Positions 1 through 8,700 of a DNA stretch of 48,520 bases are shown piece after piece (position 1 is the stretch's first letter; every line of letters begins with the position of its first letter). The notes beneath the pieces were generated by a model. The model saw only the letters and a list, made by a program, of their open reading frames with translations. It was not told the origin of the DNA and did not search any database. The position numbers and the translations under genes are program-made. Origin of the DNA: JACJYC01 sp964558465 (GTDB lineage: Bacteria; Bacteroidota; Bacteroidia; Chitinophagales; Saprospiraceae); NCBI GenBank assembly GCA_964558465.1, contig CAZLEF010000053.1, forward strand, positions 1 through 48,520. The letters run 5' to 3'.

Positions 1-2590
1 GGACCTGGATGGTGTAAGCCCCTGGCTGTAATCCGGTGAAATTGGCGTTATTCACCCATCCTGTGCCGATATTGTATTGGTAACTACCCGTCCCGGCAGT
101 TGCCAAGATCGATATGCTTCCGTTATCTGCTCCGCAATCGGATGGATTGACTGCCGTGACGTTAGAAATCACGGGCAGTGGCGGGTCGGTTAAGGTGATG
201 GTTTGACTATAAGTTACAGCGCATGTACCATCTGCGTTCCGGAGCATTACGAAATAATTCCCTGGGGGCAATCCGCTGAAAAATGAAAAATTGAACCAGT
301 TTTGACCGCCATCAATGCTCATATGATACGAACCTGTCCCGCTCAGTGGATTCACCAAAATAGTTCCGTTATTGGCGCCGCAATCGGTTGGGTTGGCGAA
401 TTGAACACTGTGAATAGAGGGCGCCGGCGGGGCTGATAGAACAATGGGCTGACCATATTGAATCGGGCATGTCCCGTCCGTATTTCTTATCTGAACGGTA
501 TAGTTCCCTGGCGAAAGGTCGGTAAAACCGGGGTCAGAAAACCAGGGGCCGGAGGCCTGTATCCTGTATTCCAGGGCGCCCGTTCCGCCGGTTGCATAGA
601 TCTGGATCTGACCATCATTCACCCCGCAATCGGTGGGATTGGAAAAATCCACTCCGGAAATTTCCGGTGGAACCGGACCGCTTAACGTGACTTGACCGTA
701 GTGTACGAAACAACTTTGATCCTGGTTCCGTACCTGGATGGTATAAACGCCGGCGCTCAAGCCAGAAAATTCAGACTGGTTGGACCAGGCGCTCCCGCCG
801 TTGATTGAATATTGGTAATTTAATGGCTCTCCCGCCATAAAAATTTGGATCGTACCGTTTGCAAGGGCACAGTCGGTTGGATTCACTGCAGTTACCTGGT
901 TGATTACCGGCTGTTCCGGTTCAGTTATGGTGATGACGGAAGGGTGGGTTACCAGGCAGGTTCCATCCTGGTTGCGGACCTGAACGGTATAATTCAGAGG
1001 ACTCAATCCTGAAAAAAAGGAAACATTCACCCAACCGCCGCCAATATTGTATTGCAGGGGCCCGCTTCCGTTGGCGATAATGTCGATCGTTCCATTATTG
1101 GCCCCGCAATCCTCCGATGGTGTATGATTTACCTGGCTGATGACGGGAAGTGTCGGTTGGACCAAGGTAATTGCCGGGTTATGGATGGTCAGGCAAGTTC
1201 CATCGGCATTTCTCACCTGCGCCTGGTAAATTCCTGCCGGAAGATCGGAGAACATGGGATCCATTGCCCAGCCGTTTCCAATGCTGAATTGGAGTGTTCC
1301 GGCGCCGCCCTCTATCAAAATGGCGATACTCCCGTCATTCAACCCGCAATCCGAAGGATGGGAAAAATTTACCTGGTGGATGACCGGCTGGACCGGCGCC
1401 TGCACCACAACCGGCTGTGGATATGGAAGGATACAAGTTCCGTCGTTGTTGCTGACTTCAACGTGGTAGGTTTGTGCCGGGAGGTTGGTGAATACAGGTG
1501 AAGTCTGCCATCCGGCGCCGATGCTAAAAAGCAGGGAACCTGTTCCTCCTCCGGCTGTTATGGTAATGGCGCCGTCTGATAAGTTGCAGTCGGTTTGGTC
1601 CGTATGGGTTACCTGGGATATGACTGGGGCCGGTGGGTCGGCCAGATTGATGTTTTGGGGATAAGTCACTACACAGGTTCCGTTGTTGTACCGGACCTGT
1701 ACGGTATAGTTTCCAGGGCTGAGCCCGGAAAAAACGGCGGTATTTACCCAGCCGTTACCAATATTGTAGTTTAATGTCCCGCTGCCGCCGCTTGCAATCA
1801 CGGAAATGGAGCCGTTGTTGAGCCCGCAGTCGGTTGGATGGGAAAAAATGACGTTCTGGATGACCGGCGCACTCGGCCCGGTCAATACCGCAGGTTGAGG
1901 GTAATTTACCAGACAGGTTCCATTGCTGTTTCGCACAGCAACCGGATATACGCCGGATGGAAGATTTTGGAAGACAGGATTATTTCCCCATCCTGCGCCG
2001 ATGCTGTATTGCAAACCACCCGATCCGCCGGAAGCCTGGATGGAAATGACGCCGTCGCTGCTTTCGCAATTGGAGGGTTGGATGAGTGTTACATTTCCGA
2101 TTTCGGGACCTGGAGGATCATTCAGCATTGCGCTGGAAACAGTCTCACAAGTTCCATTACTATTCCTTACCCGAACCGGGTAAATTCCTTCCATCAGATT
2201 GCCAAACAGGCTGTTTGTTGTCCATGGACCATTCCCAACCGCATATTCCAAGGGCGGGATGCCGCCGGTTGCCATTATTTGTATCGAACCATTTCCTGCA
2301 CCGCAATCACTTGGGTGGGTGAATAGGATATTGGAGATGGAAGGCTGTGGCGGATCATTCAATACAACCTGGCCGTAGGTTCTTTCACAGCCACCATCTG
2401 CATTCCGGACCGAAAGTGAATAAGCGCCCTCCGGCAGGCCTGTGAAAACGGACTGGCTGAAATAATCCGATCCGTTGACGCTGTATTTTAACGGGGGAAT
2501 GCCGCCGGCGGCATAAATGGTGATAACACCGTCAGAGGAATTGCAGTTGGATGGATGACTGAAATCGACATCCTCAATGGCCGGAGCGGG
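1..2590 (-). repeat. SprB-like tandem repeat array inside the giant gene
   Basis: The codons for the conserved Asp-Cys motif that opens each unit lie near 133, 379, 625, 868, 1107, 1346, 1585, 1825, 2065, 2303 and 2543. This gives a period of about 240-246 bp (80-82 residues) and at least eleven copies, with another unit starting at the left edge. Copies are clearly diverged in DNA but keep the Cys, the Gly-rich turn and the closing 'NxDGTC', so they are old and under protein-level selection rather than a recent expansion. Confidence 0.88.
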
Positions 2591-3583
2591 AGCAGCGACC
2601 AGTTCAGCGCCGGCCGTACACCAGGAATTGCTGTTGGGGCAGCTGCATTTATCCTGCGTCAGCACGGTGTAAAACCCGGCGGTCAGGTTGTCAAAAACGG
2701 TGGAGGGTTGCCAGGTGCTGCCCCCATCGATGGAATAGGCGATGGAGTTCAAAATATCCTGGCTGTTGCCGGAAAGGTCCTGCACAGTGATCCTGCCTGT
2801 GTTTTCATCCGAACATTCCGGGTGGTCGAGGGCAAGGGATAGTTCAAATGGGATTACGTTGATGACGGTCAGGGTGTTTGAATAAAAATAGGGGCAAGGC
2901 GATCCGGCCGGCCGGACCCCCCGCCTGAAATGGAGGATCGTTCCGGGCGCAACAAAAATTTCTGGCAGGGCCAGACCGGAATAAAAACTCCAGTTGTTTT
3001 GATCCGATGAACTTTCCCATACAAATTCAAAAGGTTCGTCTCCTCCGGTCGGATTCACGGAGGCTGGATTGCCGGTATGGAAAAAACCGGCGTTTAAACC
3101 GTTTTGGTCATTGCAGTATTCCCACAAAGTCCGGAATTCACCGGGGCTGCCGGCCTGGTGATACACCTTGAATTGAACGGTATTGGAAAAGACATAACCC
3201 GTACAATTTGTCCTTTTTACCCCGCGCCTGAACCAGGTCGTCTGGGAATAAGCCATGCCCAGATTCAGTAAGTAATTGATGAGGGCTGAACCCGGGATAA
3301 GGTCCCTTTGCATACCCGCGGGAATGGCAATATCCTGCCAGATCACCCCGTCGAGGGAGATGGCCCATTGGTATTCCGGGCCACCGCCGCTTCCGCCGGC
3401 TGGAGGTGTTACCTCTGTGATCGGCATCAGGGCAAAATGATCGCAATGGGGCAAGACAACGGGGTTTTGTGTCCCCCAAATCATGCCTCCCAATGTGTAG
3501 TTATTGCAAGGTTGAGCATAAATCTCTGTGCCGGACAAGATCAGCAGGAGCACAAAGAGAAACCATGACAAGTTCCTTCTCAT
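1..3583 (-). CDS. Giant secreted SprB-repeat protein (3' end outside window)
   Basis: The minus-strand frame is open from an ATG at 3583 to the window edge, so at least 1194 residues are present and the C-terminus is missing. The N-terminus (MRRNLSWFLFVLLLILSG...) is a signal peptide ending near YAQ. Residues about 25-330 are non-repetitive and contain two similar segments with WxFRRGVKRTNCTGY/HFRRGVRPAGSPCPY-type Cys motifs. The rest is a tandem array of about 80-residue units, each with a core like 'HPSDCGxNNGSIxIxAxGGxGxLxYSIGxGW...FxGLxPGxYxVQVRNxDGTC', which matches the SprB repeat family. SprB is the giant gliding adhesin of Flavobacterium, and such proteins are normally T9SS cargo. It is the last gene seen of a four-gene operon, 24 bp after the FN3 gene. 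A sorting domain is expected beyond the window but not seen. An adhesin or surface-display role is inferred. Confidence 0.9.
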   Translation of the reverse strand, partial: MRRNLSWFLFVLLLILSGTEIYAQPCNNYTLGGMIWGTQNPVVLPHCDHFALMPITEVTPPAGGSGGGPEYQWAISLDGVIWQDIAIPAGMQRDLIPGSALINYLLNLGMAYSQTTWFRRGVKRTNCTGYVFSNTVQFKVYHQAGSPGEFRTLWEYCNDQNGLNAGFFHTGNPASVNPTGGDEPFEFVWESSSDQNNWSFYSGLALPEIFVAPGTILHFRRGVRPAGSPCPYFYSNTLTVINVIPFELSLALDHPECSDENTGRITVQDLSGNSQDILNSIAYSIDGGSTWQPSTVFDNLTAGFYTVLTQDKCSCPNSNSWCTAGAELVAAPAPAIEDVDFSHPSNCNSSDGVITIYAAGGIPPLKYSVNGSDYFSQSVFTGLPEGAYSLSVRNADGGCERTYGQVVLNDPPQPSISNILFTHPSDCGAGNGSIQIMATGGIPPLEYAVGNGPWTTNSLFGNLMEGIYPVRVRNSNGTCETVSSAMLNDPPGPEIGNVTLIQPSNCESSDGVISIQASGGSGGLQYSIGAGWGNNPVFQNLPSGVYPVAVRNSNGTCLVNYPQPAVLTGPSAPVIQNVIFSHPTDCGLNNGSISVIASGGSGTLNYNIGNGWVNTAVFSGLSPGNYTVQVRYNNGTCVVTYPQNINLADPPAPVISQVTHTDQTDCNLSDGAITITAGGGTGSLLFSIGAGWQTSPVFTNLPAQTYHVEVSNNDGTCILPYPQPVVVQAPVQPVIHQVNFSHPSDCGLNDGSIAILIEGGAGTLQFSIGNGWAMDPMFSDLPAGIYQAQVRNADGTCLTIHNPAITLVQPTLPVISQVNHTPSEDCGANNGTIDIIANGSGPLQYNIGGGWVNVSFFSGLSPLNYTVQVRNQDGTCLVTHPSVITITEPEQPVINQVTAVNPTDCALANGTIQIFMAGEPLNYQYSINGGSAWSNQSEFSGLSAGVYTIQVRNQDQSCFVHYGQVTLSGPVPPEISGVDFSNPTDCGVNDGQIQIYATGGTGALEYRIQASGPWFSDPGFTDLSPGNYTVQIRNTDGTCPIQYGQPIVLSAPPAPSIHSVQFANPTDCGANNGTILVNPLSGTGSYHMSIDGGQNWFNFSFFSGLPPGNYFVMLRNADGTCAVTYSQTITLTDPPLPVISNVTAVNPSDCGADNGSISILATAGTGSYQYNIGTGWVNNANFTGLQPGAYTIQV

Positions 3584-3607
3584 GACAGAGCGCTTTAGGT
3601 GTTTAAA

Positions 3608-5734
3608 CTAATCGGTTATTCCAATTTCGGGGCTGAGTTTTGAATATCCCCCGTCGCGTAACCGGGCGATTACCTGGTATCGGTATTGTTTGTACTTTTC
3701 CGGGAATGGATCTTTGAACCGAACAAGATGCCCCGATATTTCCAGTTGAGGCGAGTCTGGTTTCAACACCTGATAGGCGCCGACCGGCAGACCTTTTTCC
3801 GACCGGTACAGGATGAAATCCTTCACTTCGGCCATTTTGTTGTATTTCCACAGGAGTAAAACACACTTTTCATCCTGATCGCCCCTGGCTTTAAAATCCG
3901 AAATTTCTCCTGTGATGCCGGTATTGATCCTAAGGCCTGCAACCGGCCTGGACCATGTTTCCAGGCCCGCGTCGTCGATGGCTGCCAAACGGTAGAGAAA
4001 AGATACGCCCGGTTCCGTTTTTGGGTCAAAAAAATGGGTAAAAGTATCTGTTTTTTCCATCCGGAAAATCGTTTCCCATTCATCCGCTTTGGGCAATTTT
4101 CGCTGCAATTCCTGCCGGATAAGGTCTTTGCTGCCGCTGTTGGCCCAGGTCAGCAAAACACCGTCTTTGCCGGAACGGACGGACTTAAATACCGGAGGTG
4201 AAGGCGGCGTTTGGTCGGGCAGCATGATTTCGATCGGGGTGGATAACCCGGAATAATTCCCCCGGTAATCAATGGCTTTTATCCTGAAAAAGAGTTTTTC
4301 GCTGACCGTTCCGGGACCTGTTATGGTGGTATAAACCGTATCCGCCAAGGCGGCGTCAGTGATCTGCAAATAGTCGCCGTTTTCCGTCCGGCCTGCGTAA
4401 ACCCGGTATCCGGAACAATCGGCAGCCCTGGCTGGATGCCAGACCAGTTCAATAACTCCATCCGGGAGCAATTTACCGCCGACCGGTTCCGGCGGATCAG
4501 GTGGCGTTTCATCTTTCAGCAGGGATAATTTGGGCAACCCGGATATTTCATGTCCGTTCAGATCGGTCAGCCTGACCTGATAGTAATTCAGGTGTTCCGG
4601 CGATGAATCCACAAAATACCCCGTTGCCGGGTCCAGTGGATCCGGGTTGAGCCTGAAATACGGCCCGGTCCCGGACGATGCCCGGTAAACGTTATATTCC
4701 CGGATTTGCCCTTTGGCCGCCTCGGGAACGGCCCATTCCACCCAAAGCGAATGTTTTTCATCTTCCCGCAATCCTGTAATATAAGGTTGGAAAGGTATGG
4801 GGGCCGGTCGCCCTTCGCCTGAGATGGGGTTCGAAGGCGGCCCCCATTCTCCAAAAGGTGTTTTTCCCCTTACCCGGTAAACAACCATTGTTTTATTTTC
4901 CCTCAGGGTATCCGGAAAATAGATGAAGGGATCTTTGGCGTCGGGGGACATGTAGATCAGCGGATGGCGGTTGGCCGGTTCAAAACTTTTACCACCGTCC
5001 CAGGATCTTTCGACTTGCCAGGAGGTGTATGCAACTGCGGTTTTTGCCGGGTCCCATTTTAACTTGACATGCCGGTCGCCGAACAGGCCGGTCAAACCGT
5101 CGGGGACAGGAAGTTTCGGGATATCGGAGGGTTTGACCGCTGCCGAACCGGGTTCTGCCACCCAATCTTTTTCCGGCTCGCAAAGCGTCACGATGTAGCA
5201 GTATTTTCCCTCCGGAACAACCGCATGATCCACCCACCCCAGACCCATTGCAATGGCGATGTCCATGAATTGATCCGCGGCAAACAGGCTGAAACTGAAA
5301 CGGTTTTCCCCGGTCGTGTTGGCATCCTCCAGATCGCCGTCCGGCCCGCCTGCTCCGGTATTTATCTTAAAGGTGCTGCTGTAAAGGCTGCCTGCCGCAA
5401 CAACTGCGATCTCGTTGGTGTCTGCCAGAGGCGCCCATTCCGGTTCCGGAAGCGGAACGATCCGTCTGGAAAGCAATATGCGGCTTTGTTCACGGGCAGT
5501 TTGATCCAGCGGTTTTCCATTCATGGATAAGGTGACCCTTTCCAATTGGTAACCCTTTTGGATTCCGGCCTCCCAGGTTTTCAGGTTGAGCGGCGCCCAC
5601 CTGAGCGCCACCGAATGGCCCCTGCCCCGGCCGATCATCCGGATGGTTAAAGTATCCTTGTCCGTCTGGCCGTTTAAAGATCCCGATAAAAGCAGGGTCA
5701 GCAGGCATATGATGCAGAATGGGCTGTTTTTCAT
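3608..5734 (-). CDS. Secreted multi-fibronectin type III protein
   Basis: This is a 708-residue protein from an ATG at 5734, with a signal peptide MKNSPFCIICLLTLLLSG...NGQ. Residues about 28-210 form an N-terminal region with 'SVALRWAPLNLKTWEAG' and 'GYQLERV', which reads like a degenerate FN3. Four to five FN3-like modules follow, recognisable by repeated 'VxLxWxP', 'YRVYAGRTENGDY' and 'FRIKAIDYRGN' strands, near residues 215-310, 315-410, 415-510, 515-610 and 620-705. No T9SS sorting domain is visible at the C-terminus. The gene lies 7 bp downstream of the 1575-residue giant and 24 bp upstream of the SprB-repeat gene, so it is almost certainly cotranscribed. FN3 arrays serve as spacers or binding modules; a periplasmic or surface accessory role for the cluster is inferred. 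Confidence 0.85.
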   Translation of the reverse strand: MKNSPFCIICLLTLLLSGSLNGQTDKDTLTIRMIGRGRGHSVALRWAPLNLKTWEAGIQKGYQLERVTLSMNGKPLDQTAREQSRILLSRRIVPLPEPEWAPLADTNEIAVVAAGSLYSSTFKINTGAGGPDGDLEDANTTGENRFSFSLFAADQFMDIAIAMGLGWVDHAVVPEGKYCYIVTLCEPEKDWVAEPGSAAVKPSDIPKLPVPDGLTGLFGDRHVKLKWDPAKTAVAYTSWQVERSWDGGKSFEPANRHPLIYMSPDAKDPFIYFPDTLRENKTMVVYRVRGKTPFGEWGPPSNPISGEGRPAPIPFQPYITGLREDEKHSLWVEWAVPEAAKGQIREYNVYRASSGTGPYFRLNPDPLDPATGYFVDSSPEHLNYYQVRLTDLNGHEISGLPKLSLLKDETPPDPPEPVGGKLLPDGVIELVWHPARAADCSGYRVYAGRTENGDYLQITDAALADTVYTTITGPGTVSEKLFFRIKAIDYRGNYSGLSTPIEIMLPDQTPPSPPVFKSVRSGKDGVLLTWANSGSKDLIRQELQRKLPKADEWETIFRMEKTDTFTHFFDPKTEPGVSFLYRLAAIDDAGLETWSRPVAGLRINTGITGEISDFKARGDQDEKCVLLLWKYNKMAEVKDFILYRSEKGLPVGAYQVLKPDSPQLEISGHLVRFKDPFPEKYKQYRYQVIARLRDGGYSKLSPEIGITD

Positions 5735-5741
5735 GGTTGTT

Positions 5742-8700
5742 TCAGTTTTTGTTCAACCGGATGGTTTGGGTGGTGGTAACGATCTGGACGCCGGGCAATT
5801 TGTATTGGATGAGGACCAGGAAATATTTACCGTTCACAGAACCCATGTCCAGATTTTTAGCCTTGTACAGATCGGCGAAATACGGGGGAACGGGACAATG
5901 AAATCCGGCGCCGCCCTGGATGCAAGCGGAACAATCTTCCGTACAATGATCCATAAAATGTTCGATCCATTCGGATGCTGATATGGTATCATCCCTGTTT
6001 TTATCCAGTATCTGGATCTCCTCCGGACCCAGTTCTGCGGATTCTGATATGGCCTGGCCGGCCCAGGATCGGAACAGGCTGTCCAAAACGGATTGGTAGT
6101 TGAGGTAATCCGTTAAAACGAGATTGGGAAACGCCAATTGCAGGGTATCAAGCCGGCCGGCGTAGGGTGGGATCGTATTTTGGATAAAGTCGTTTTCCCG
6201 AACCGATAAACCTGATGTGTTTTGGGTCAGGGCCACCGCTCCGACCGGCGGTTCGCCCAGTGTAGGGTCCCGCCAGGTATTCAGGACCTGATAATTGGGA
6301 TCATTTACCGGGAAATGATCATAAACCAGGTCCTGAAAACGATTGTTCTGGAACCAGGGAACCCCGGTCAGACAGGTCAATTCTATCAAAGGGTCGGATT
6401 CAGTGCTTCCTGCCAGTTCGGCTCCATCAAAGGGTTCTGAAGCCTGGAAAGTGGCGGATAAGGGTCTGTTCAGCGCCATCAACCCGCCAACGCCCAGGGA
6501 CAATTCTCCCAGCGCCTCAATTTTGGCCGCGAAGGTTGCGTATTCGCTGGTTCTGAACCATGCCGTGTACAGAACCGGGCCGGTCGTTCCGGATGGTGGG
6601 TTTTCCCCGGCCAAACCCGGCCCGTTTTCAAGCCCTGGCAAGGCTGCAGCGTATCCGCCCGGGATGCCGGAAGATTGATGGATGATCTCCAATTGGTACA
6701 GCTTGTTGGGCTGCAGACCTGAAGCCGGGATCGGGAAGGAGATCTTTTTTTGCGCTGCATCGTAAAAAAGTTCCGTTTCCGTTACAGCGCCGTCTGCCCC
6801 GGTAAATCGCACCATTGGAATAGGACCGTCCGGAACAGAATGGAACAGATCCGGTTGGCCGGAATGCAATAAAATATAGCCGTTCGGGTATTCATTTTTA
6901 TGGAAATTAAATTGACCGGAAAATGGGTAGGCTGCTTTTATGTTGAATTCCGGGATTCCGGCGTACCCTTCGCGCGTTGAAAAAAACAGGCTTCGCGACT
7001 CCGTTTTTACGGTATCGCAATAACCCGCGCAGGCACCCGACTTTTTTAACAATACCGCCCGGACGTTGAACCGGATTGCCGCGTTACCCGGCAGCATATT
7101 ATCCGGGTGAAGCGCCATAAAATTATCCCCGGCTTCCAGGCTGACCGCTGAAGACAGGAACTGACCGTTGCTTTCCAGGGTGGTCTCAGAAAGTTGAAGC
7201 CGGTATTGTTCGCCGTTCAGGTCAAAAGGCTGGTTAACCGGCAGGGTAAAGGTTGCGGAGGGCTGCACAGAAGGATCGATGTTTGTCATTCCGTCCGATG
7301 GATTGAGGTCCATGATCAGGTTCAGATTGGCAAACGGTTCAACATCGCCGGACGTCAGAATGCATTCGTTGCCAATGGTAACGCTCACTTTGAAAGATCC
7401 CTTTACGAGGCCGTTCAGGATATTGTATTTTCCGCCAATGTAGCCTTTTGCCCAGAAAGGATTGGGCCCCTTGCACTGGAGAACAACGGCTGCTGCCGCA
7501 TGCAGGATGGGAAATTCGCCCTTGATGAACGCCAGGTTGATATGGACGCCGACTTCGCCTTCAAAAAATGCCCAGGCTTGCCCCGAGGCATACCAGCCGT
7601 TGATCCCGATTTTTTCCTTATTATCCGAACATGCCGCTTCGCCGTAGTTTTGCAGCATGAGGTCAAAACCCAGACCGATGCCCAGTTCATAATAAAAGAT
7701 CCCCAGTACGTTTCGTTTTCCGGTGTTGAGGTTCATTGCTGCGCCAAACGCAAATCCGGCGCCAGCGGCTGTCAGGCTCTCATTGCGCATAAAATTACCG
7801 GCGCCTGACAGGGATTGAATATAGTCCGGCAGATCCGGCATCGGCGGAATTTGATTGCCGATATCCAGATACGCGCTGATGCCCGCCTGACCAATCAAGG
7901 GAATGTTCATACCTAGGGCGAGCGGAATTTCCGGAGTTCCAAGGTTGATATGCCATCCCTGATTGGAAAATGCCAGGTCGAGGCCGCCGGCATACCCTGG
8001 ATACCCCTCCGGATGAGGCGAAATCCCTTTCAAACGGTTTTTGATATGAATGAAAACGCCGGCGGTCGCTTTAAATCCCCGGTATTCGGCAGAGCGGTGG
8101 TAGTACATGTTCACAAAAATGGAAACCCCTGTTTCTCCCGGCTGCTCCGTGGAGTTGTCCCAGTTGATCGGCCCAAATGCAGTGGCGTTGCCATATATAG
8201 CCGCATAGTCCAATCCGCCGCCGGCGTAAAAGGCAATTTCGAAGGAGCCGTTTACACTCCACGTATTTTCACCCGGCGCCGCCACTACAATATTGGCTTT
8301 TACGCTGACGCCTTTGCCTTCGTCCGGCAGGTATGGAATGCCGGAAAGACTGCTGCCGATGGTCCAGTTGCAACTGTGTTGAGCGCTGATCAAATCAAGT
8401 TCTCCTGCACGGCTCATCCGGTAAAAAACGCCCCCGCCGATACCTTTGAGTTTTAAACCGGTGAAAATTGGTAAATCCGGCCGGGCCATCACATCACAGA
8501 AAAAATAGCGGAAGACACCCGCTTCTCCCGGTTTGGCGCCAAACTGGACGACAGCGGAAAGCCCCCTTTCCTCACCGCCAAGCATGGTGAACCAGAGTTC
8601 GCCCCGGCCGTAAAAACCGGATCCGTAAACGGGGTTGTTTTGATAAAAATCGAGCCGTGCCCCGACGCCCCAGGATTCCGTGGAGGCGGCCACGAGTACA

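Noticed and set aside
1052..2326. Plus-strand open frames across the SprB-repeat gene
   Set aside because: They repeat with the period of the minus-strand array and are shadows of it.
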